Origin: Petaurus breviceps papuanus
Taxonomy: Eukaryota > Chordata > Mammalia > Diprotodontia > Petauridae
Reading direction: 5' to 3'
NCBI GenBank assembly: GCA_028583685.1
Contig: JAMXIF010001253.1
Coordinates: 98,473,813 to 98,537,812 of the forward strand
Length of the DNA: 64,000 bases
Made by a program: the position numbers and the translations under genes. Below the pieces are notes generated by a model, which searched no databases, had not been told where the DNA came from, and worked only from the letters and a program-made list of their open reading frames with translations. Numbering within the stretch: the first letter of the stretch is position 1; every line of letters starts with the position of its first letter. Shown piece by piece: positions 57,441 to 64,000 of this stretch.

Positions 57441-57594
57441 GTATTTCTTTGAAATAATAGATACATAATAATAATATATAATATGTATAATAATAATAGA
57501 TACATAGAGTCATAGAAAGAGTTAATCTAAATGAGATGTTCTGGGGGGAAATATAGTAAATATGTCAGCAAGCAATCGCCTATCAATACTAATT

Positions 57595-58672
57595 GCCAAT
57601 CAGTAAATTAATAGACATTTATAAATGCCTGCAGTGTGCCAGGCACTGCACTAACCATTGAGGGTACAAAGAGACAAAAGCCAGTCTCAGCTCTCAAGGT
57701 GCCCACAATCTAATGGGGAAGATAACGTGCAAATAAATATATACAAAGCAAGCTATATATGGAACAAATAGGAGTAATGAACAGAAGGAAAGCACTAGAA
57801 TTAAGAGGGACTGGGAAAGACTTCCTGTAGTAGGTGGGATTTTAATTGGGACTTAAAGGAAGCCAGGGAGGTCAGTAGTCAGAGTGGAGGAGGCAGTACC
57901 TGCCCTCAACTTATGCTCTACTGGGGTTGGGAAAACAATATGAATAAATAATTATATACTACTTATATGCATACATACACACACACAAAAAGTAATTGCA
58001 AAGTAATTTTGGAGGGAAGGGCACCTAACTTGTGGGAGTATCAGAAAATGTTTCCTGGATGCCTTGCTTTGCCTTTTGCTTTCCAGAGAAAGTACCCAGA
58101 GCTGAGAGATGGGAGTGTTTTGTTGGTAGTCAGGAGGCCAGTGTCAGTGGATCAAAAAGATTGAAAAAATGTGGGGAGTGGGGGGAATGGGGCAGTGGGG
58201 GAACTAGGTTATGAAGGGCTTTGAATGCTGAACAGAACATTTTGTATTTACTCCTAGAGTTAATAGGCCACTGGACTTTATTGTGGGGAAGAGGGGGACC
58301 AAGGCAGTGACATGATTGGACCTATGTTTTAGGAAAATCAGTTTAGTGGTTGAATGGAGGATGATTTGGAGTGAGGAGAGAGACTTGAGGCAGATAGACT
58401 CTGCCTTAGTAGTCCAGGTGTGAGGTGATGAGGGCTTGAGTTAGAGTAGTAGCAATTTTAGAGGACAGAAGGGGGCATATTCAGAAGATATTATAAAGGT
58501 GAAATTGATAGGCCTTGAGGATAGGTAGATTTCAGAATCATCTGAATAGAGATGGTAATTAAGCATGTGGGAGCTCATTAGATCACCCCGTGAAGTAATA
58601 TAGAGGGAGAGGAGAAGAGGACCTAGGACAGAACCCTGATGATCACCAACTATTAGAGGGTGTGATCTGGAA
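57595..58672 (-). mobile_element. L2 LINE, 3' part
   Basis: Antisense tail (atttataaatgcctgcagtg, tgccaggcactgcactaacc), ggtgcccacaatctaatggg, ggttatgaagggctttgaat, gtgacatgattggacctatg, gagggagaggagaagaggac. At 57895-58030 an internal segment (gccctcaacttatgctctac to aattttggagggaagggcac) repeats the L2 relative at 55770-56090, so it is a mosaic of L2 subtypes. Confidence 0.8.
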
Positions 58673-58675
58673 CAG

Positions 58676-58750
58676 GGCTTTTAAAATTTTTTCCACTCAT
58701 GACCCCTTTTCACCTGAGAAATTTTTATGTGACCTCAGGTATATAGGTAA
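58676..58750. mobile_element. Short repeat fragment (tcatgacccctttt type)
   Basis: cactcatgacccctttt, then cacctgagaaatttttatg and tgacctcaggtatatagg. I recognise it as a common mammalian/marsupial interspersed sequence, probably a DNA-transposon end, but cannot name it. Confidence 0.4.
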
Positions 58751-59270
58751 CCTGCTGGTTGGTCTTCCTGACACTACCCCAGACTATCTTTAGCTGCCAA
58801 AGCATGGGTCTCACCCCTATTACCTTCCAGGATCAAATTTTAAATCATTTCTTTGGGATTCAAAATCTTTTAACTTGCCCCATTCCTATCTTTCCAGCAT
58901 TCTTACACCCTGATTGGACCCTTTTGATGCCCCCCCCCACCCCTCACCACTCCCCACTCTGTAATCTAGTGACATTGGCTTCCTTGAACAAGATTCTCCA
59001 TCTCCTGGCTCCAGGCATTTTCACTGGCTTTTTTTTTTCCTATGGCTGGAATGTTCTCCTTCTAGCACCTTTCCTCTGTTGAGTATTTCTAGTTTATCTT
59101 GTATATAGGTTTTGTATGTGGTAAACACCCCCACCCCCTACCCCCTGTTAAGCTGGGAGGTCATTAAGAACAGATACTGTTTTCATCTTTCTTTATATCT
59201 TCTGTGTCTTAGTACACAGTGCCTGGCATGCAAAAAGTGCTTTAATAAATGTTTGTTGAATGATTGACTT
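58750..59270 (+). mobile_element. L2 3' end
   Basis: Sense: cctgctggttggtcttcctg, ttaccttccaggatcaaatt, ctgtaatctagtgacattgg, caagattctccatctcctgg, ctccaggcattttcactggc, ending tttgttgaatgattgac. Confidence 0.85.
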
Positions 59271-59499
59271 ACATTTTCCATAAGTTCTAAAGAAGGATAT
59301 TTTTTTTATACAAAATGATTGAGTAGACTTAATATGTTTTGGTGAACTTTAGAAAATGTGTAGTAATAATCTAGGAGAATGTCATTTTTTTTTCATTCTC
59401 AGATTGAATCTTGACTGAAAATAGAATCTCGTTCTTTGTCAAACTTAGAAACCAAAATATTGCATGTATTTACAATAGTTGTCATCTCTTTTCATCTAT

Positions 59500-59685
59500 T
59501 GTTGTGGCCCTTGATTGCATCATCCTCTTTGTTAAACTAACTGTTAAGTTTCACAGTGAGAAAAATTTACCTACTAGGGATATTTCTAGGTCATATAGGG
59601 TATCCTCCTAGCTAAGACCCTTCTAGCTACAATCTTTCCATTTGTGATTAGTAGGTAGAATAGATAGGTTCTTTTCATTGCAGTT
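59500..59685 (+). mobile_element. L3/CR1-like fragment, weak
   Basis: A stretch resembling the L3 3' region with the gacccttctagctacaatct segment. Confidence 0.4.
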
Positions 59686-60149
59686 ATTTCCTTTCAGCAT
59701 ACAATACTTAATTTGATATTGAACAATTTAACAAAGTAAAAAGCATTGTGAATTTGATATTGTATTCAAATCTAGCAAAAATAGAGGCATACCATTGTAC
59801 TCCTATAGTAAAAAATAGTTTTTAAATTATCAATGTTCCTGTGAAATTTAGGGCTTTGTTCCATTTAGGTTGGAAAGAATTCTATGGGTAGTCATAGGAC
59901 AAAAAATAAAACATAGCTTGATCGATTCTGACATCCCTAAAAGTAAGGCATTTGGCAATATAATCTTGCCTTCTTTATGTAGTCCTGCTAGTGCCTTAGT
60001 AGTTGTGAAGGGATATAGACAGATTCTGAACAGTCAGAGTCACTTGGTGTTGACAAAATCAGTATGAACAAGTAGTAGCTTTGCAAGTCAGATGCATGCC
60101 ATATTTGTTCTACAGAGGTGGGTAAAGATGATAGGATTGTAGCGTGCAT

Positions 60150-60290
60150 CTAGTCCAACTGTCTTATTTTACAGATGAAGGAATTGAGGCCAAGAAAATT
60201 AAGGTACTTGCTCAAGGTCATACAGGTAGTAGGTGACAGAGCTGGAATTCCTGACTCTTTTCTCAGTGCTCTCTTCATTCTCTGCACCGT
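60150..60290 (-). mobile_element. MIR fragment
   Basis: Reverse complement: ttattttacagatgaaggaa, cttgctcaaggtcatacagg, tgacagagctggaattcctg. Confidence 0.75.
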
Positions 60291-61074
60291 AGCTCGTGGC
60301 TATCAACTGGAACTATATAAATCCAGATCAAGGAAGATGCCTTATGCAGTTTGTGGTTCCAGGTACCTGATAATTTTGGATGCTGAAAATTGTGAATCGA
60401 GTAAAATTCTTTTTAGAACTCTACCCTCAGAATATTATTTTTAAGAATAATTTTATCATTAAAAAAATCATGACCAAATTTTACTTAGTTTTTGTATTGT
60501 TCTTTAGATATTTTTGTGAGGGAATAAATATATTTTAATTAATTCTTATTCTGTTATTGAGGGAACTTAAATGGAAAAATATAGTTAAGAGGATTCAGAG
60601 TCACTGTTCAGCAAATTAAAATTTACGTATCTGGTTTATGTAACATTTGTGAAATGGAGATAGATAATGAACCATCTCTAATCCTTCCTAAGACTATTAT
60701 TATATAACATGTACTTGTAGTGGCTCCATTTTACACAGATTTCATGATTTAGTCCAGTTTAATTCAGCAGCAAGTATGTAGTAACAACAGAAAAGTGGAA
60801 GTGGTTTAAGTTTGAGGCTTTGTAGGGCAAGATCAGCAATATGAAAGGGGACAAATTACTTAAGAGTATAGTGTAGAACTTAACCAATTCACAAAGGGGT
60901 CAAGGTAAGTGTAACTCAAGGGAGAAGAGTGAAAAAACTGAGGGGTGGAGGAATTGGAAGTCATGGTTAGGATTAAGAACAAGGTTTGGGGTTTCAAGGC
61001 AGAAGGAGAGATGACAATAGTGTGTGGTCAGATAAGGGAATTTCAGAATTCACACCAGTTAAAGAGGCTCTATT

Positions 61075-62110
61075 GTCTTTTCCATCTATCCTACTCTTTC
61101 ACTTTGGGATATCATCAGTTCCTGTGGTTTCAGTTATAATGTCTTTCTTTCTTTCTTTTATTTTGGAGGGAGGAAGGCAGGGCAATTGGGGTTAAATGAC
61201 TTACCCAAAGTCAAACCGCTATTAAGTGTTATCTGTGGCCAGATTTGAACTCAGGTCTTCCTGACTCCAGGGCTGGCACTCTATTCACTGTACCACCTAG
61301 CCACCCCTTCAGTTATAATTTCTATCCTGACGTTTCTCAGATCTACATAGATTATCCAGCCCCTAACTTTACTTCTAACTTTCAGATAAACATTCCATCT
61401 ACTTTTAGACATTTCAAATTGGTTGTCCCAATGTTACAGCTTAAATTCAGCATTTCCTAAACCAAATTCATTATCTTGTGCCCTAAACAGTTTTTCACTT
61501 CCAAATTTCATTGTTACAGTCCTGGACACTACCATCTTCCCAGTCCTCCAGGCTCACGTTCTGGGCGTTATCTTCAATTCCTCACTCTCTCAGATATGCC
61601 TCCTTCTCTCCTCTGGCATTGCTACATCTCCAGTACAGTACCTCATCGCCTTACACCTGTACTATTACAGTAGCTTGCTTGTTGATCTTCCAGCTTCAAA
61701 CCTTTCCCCACTCTAATCCATCCTCCACTCAGCTGTCAGAATGCTATTCCTAAAGTAGAGATCTATGTTACCCCCTATTTAAAAAAAAAAAAAACAGCAA
61801 CAAAACTACAGTGGCTCTTTATCATATCTAGGATCAAATATAAAATCTCCTGGCTTCCGAGTCCCAGCTAAAATCCCATTTTCTTTGAGAAGCCTTTTCT
61901 GATACTCCTTAAGGCCGGTCCTTTTGTTTATTATCATATCTTTCTATTACCATTTGTTTGTGCATAGTTGTTTGCATATTATCTCTCTCGTTCGTTACAC
62001 GTGTGAGCGCCTTGAAAGCAGGAACTGTCTATTGGTTTTCTTTATATCCTCAGTGCTTCGTGCAGTGCCTGGCGTATAGTGGGTGGTCAATAAATGCTTA
62101 CCGACTAATA
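61075..62110 (+). mobile_element. L2 3' part, split by a SINE
   Basis: Left piece ends at 61140; right piece 61308-62110: tttctcagatctacatagat, tagacatttcaaattggttg, accatcttcccagtcctcca, ttcctcactctctcag, ctccactcagctgtcag, gccttttctgatactcctta, gtgcctggcgtatagtgggt and a tcaataaatgcttaccgact tail. Confidence 0.85.
61141..61307 (-). mobile_element. tRNA-derived SINE, complete, in L2
   Basis: Tail of TTTC units, the GGGCAATTGGGGTTAAATGA body, head ending CACCTAGCCACCCC. Perfect 12-bp duplication TTCAGTTATAAT at 61129-61140 and 61308-61319. Confidence 0.93.
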
Positions 62111-62207
62111 ACTAATTCCAAGTAGTATATTTTAAAATTTGTGCTATAAGTTCTATTTTTTTGGATTCCAAATGGTTATTTGTCCAGAGTTTCAGTGGGG
62201 TTTAATT

Positions 62208-62633
62208 TTTTAAATTAACTTTTTTTTCAATTAACAAAAATATCTTTTTTTCTCCCCGACACCTCCCCAAATAACAAATATATATAAGAAAGCAAAACAA
62301 ACTAATACATTGACCATGTCCAAAAAACACATACCTCATTCTTGTGTGCCAGAGGCTGTTACCTCTCTTTCAAGAGATGAGTAGCAGACTTTATCATTGA
62401 TGCCCTGGAATAATGGTTAGTCATTTTGTTGATCAGAATTCTCAGATCTTTCAAAGTTGTTTATTTTTCACAGTGATATATAAATTACACTCCTTATTCT
62501 GCTCAATTTTCTCTGTATCATTTAATATAAATCTCTCTAAGTTTCACTGAAACTGCCCCATTTGTCATTTCTTATAGCACAGTAGTATTCTGTAACATTC
62601 ATATGCCACCATTTGTTTGGCCATTCCTACCAA
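62208..62633 (-). mobile_element. L1 3' end, 5'-truncated, with target-site duplication
   Basis: Antisense L1 3' UTR and ORF2 end: the AT-rich 3' end at the left, aatatcttttttt, then gtatcatttaatataaatct, ttcttatagcacagtagtat, ccaccatttgtttggccatt. 12-bp duplication with one mismatch, TGGGGTTTAATT and TGGGATTTAATT, at 62196-62207 and 62634-62645. Confidence 0.8.
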
Positions 62634-63940
62634 TGGGATTTAATTAAGTCCACAAACTACCAGAGGCATACAAAAGCATAACAACTAATAATTTCTTGCA
62701 TTGCCACAGTGAAAAATACATCCTTCAAAGGTAACCAGGACAGCTGGTATTCTTGGACCTGATTTTTACCAGCAAGGAAGAACCAGTACTATGGTTAAAA
62801 TGATGGAAGTGGTTATCAAATTTGGGGATTTATGATAGAGAAGACAATTATAAGGAGGCATAGTCTGTGATGTGTGCCCTAGATCTGTGGAGAACAGATT
62901 TTCAAAGTTTCATAAGATGTATAAGTAGCATTCCATGAACAGAAGTTCTATAGGAGGAATGAAAAGAGGGGCAGGTGAACCATTTGTGGTTTTATCAAGA
63001 TTAGGACATGACAGACTTATGTGATTTCCTTTTTTTTTTTTTTGACATGATTATTAGATTAGTAGATCAGGGTACTGCTTTGAATAGAATTTACTTAGAT
63101 TTTAGTCAAGTACTTAAAGTCTTTTATGTTATCCTATGGAAAAAGGAAAAGAAATATTTTGGTAGGTAAAATATAAACAAGTTTACTGACTGTACCCAAA
63201 GAATAATCCTTAATATTTTTGAGACTGGCTTGGGAAAAGATGTCTAGTGGAATGCCCTAGGGAATTTTTGCTTAATTGTCTTACACTTGTGTTCTAAAAA
63301 TCAATTTCATAAGTATATGGAGGAGATATTGCTAGAAAGCAGTTTATCTAAATAAATATGTAGGTATTTTAGTTGACTGCAAACATTGGTATGTATCAGC
63401 AGTGTTATATGGCCGGCGAAGTACATAATTCCATTTTTGGCTGCATTAAGAGAAACATAATGTGCACAATGAGGGAGATGATAGTCATGCTGTAAATGCT
63501 TTGCCTTGGTCATACTACATCTATAGTATTACTCTTCACTATACATTTTAGGAGGAAAAGATTGAAAATGTCCAGAGGAAAGAAACTAGCATGGTAAAAG
63601 ACCTCTGATTAATACCATTTACAAATCAGTTGTAGAAACTAAGAGGCTTATAATGTGGAAAAGATATTCAATTTAATTTTCATGACCCCAGAGGACAGCA
63701 CTTGGACAAATGGTTAGAAGCTACAAAGAAAAAAAATTAAGCTTTTTGTAAGGCATATATTACTAGCAGTTAGAGCTTTCCCAAAAAGTGGAATGGAGGT
63801 AGTTGGTCCCCTTTGATAAGTCCCCTTTGATAAAATTAAACAGACTGGATAATGATTTGTCATGTATACGGCAGAAGAGATTCTTGTGCAGACCTATGAG
63901 AGCTTCTGATTCTGAAATCTTATGTTTACATAAACCATAG
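62634..63940 (+). mobile_element. L3/CR1 LINE relic with RT region
   Basis: Sense, strongly diverged. The start resembles the sequence before the RT. At 63050-63125 the text matches the CR1/L3 RT block usually read as DQGxAxDxVYLDFSKAFD (here ...gaatttacttagattttagt...). Next come gctgcattaagagaaacata, catactacatctatagtatt, ggaggaaaagattgaaaatg, tgtccagaggaaagaaacta and, near the end, gcagttagagctttcccaaa. No open frame. Oldest LINE clade in the window. Confidence 0.75.
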
Positions 63941-64000
63941 TTTTTTCCAAATTTATTACTTTATTATAAATTTGAAAGATATCATAAACACGAATATTTC

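Larger units (their letters stand above)
57441..64000. other. UBR3: UBR3 intron, 5' part, to the window end
   Basis: L2, SINE, L1, MIR and L3/CR1 copies; no further exon. Nothing recognised in 59275-59495, 59690-60145 and 60300-61070. Confidence 0.75.

Noticed and set aside
57441-64000. Next UBR3 exon
   Set aside because: Searched for peptides of the DHFTCIVKVLF type with AG/GT borders on the plus strand; none was seen.
1-64000. tRNA genes, suggested by the tRNA-like SINE heads
   Set aside because: All matches carry SINE bodies and tails, and none has an intact tRNA fold with anticodon arm that I could support. No rRNA, snRNA or CRISPR-like array was seen either.

Overview
This is a stretch of mammalian nuclear DNA, most likely from a marsupial. 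The evidence is the dense interspersed repeats: a tRNA-type SINE of the kind abundant in marsupials (14 copies, most with clean target-site duplications), low-divergence L2/L3(CR1) LINE copies, MIR copies, and L1 copies with a marsupial-type 3' UTR. The genus cannot be fixed from the window. The WSINE1-like look of some SINEs leans weakly towards an Australian marsupial.

One host gene is present. Eight plus-strand exons (1191-1340, 5749-5882, 7519-7629, 17170-17370, 20415-20551, 34794-34879, 50289-50394, 57340-57440) encode about 341 consecutive whole codons of UBR3, an E3 ubiquitin ligase of the UBR/N-recognin family. They cover the RING-H2 region and the segment after it. All have AG/GT borders, compatible phases and no internal stop. 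The gene continues beyond both ends of the window, so no start, stop, promoter or UTR is present.

Everything else is intron, and most of what can be recognised is transposon fossil. 1-8 kb: SINEs, MIR, a GA-rich LTR-like block. 8.9-10.0 kb: the 5' end of a minus-strand L1. 11.7-14.1 kb: an L2 split by a SINE and an L1. 15.9-16.9 kb: a fossil Ty3/gypsy-type integrase region. 18.3-20.0 kb: a long minus-strand L2 with a recognisable RT. 21.5-22.1 kb: two opposed L1 3' ends. 22.7-23.8 kb: an LTR-like block splitting a MIR. 24.8-29.3 kb: layered L2 fragments. 31.1-32.2 kb: a minus-strand L1 3' end. 39.0-40.7 kb: a three-level nest of L2, L1 and a fresh-looking solo ERV LTR. 42-49 kb: L1, L2/L3, LTR-like, hAT-like and unclassified repeats. 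51-63.9 kb: L2, SINE and L1 fragments and a 1.3 kb L3/CR1 relic.

I found no tRNA, rRNA, snRNA, CRISPR or second host gene. The most notable items are the Ty3/gypsy integrase fossil, the young LTR nest, and several repeat blocks I could not classify. Transposon borders are by eye and approximate unless target-site duplications are quoted.
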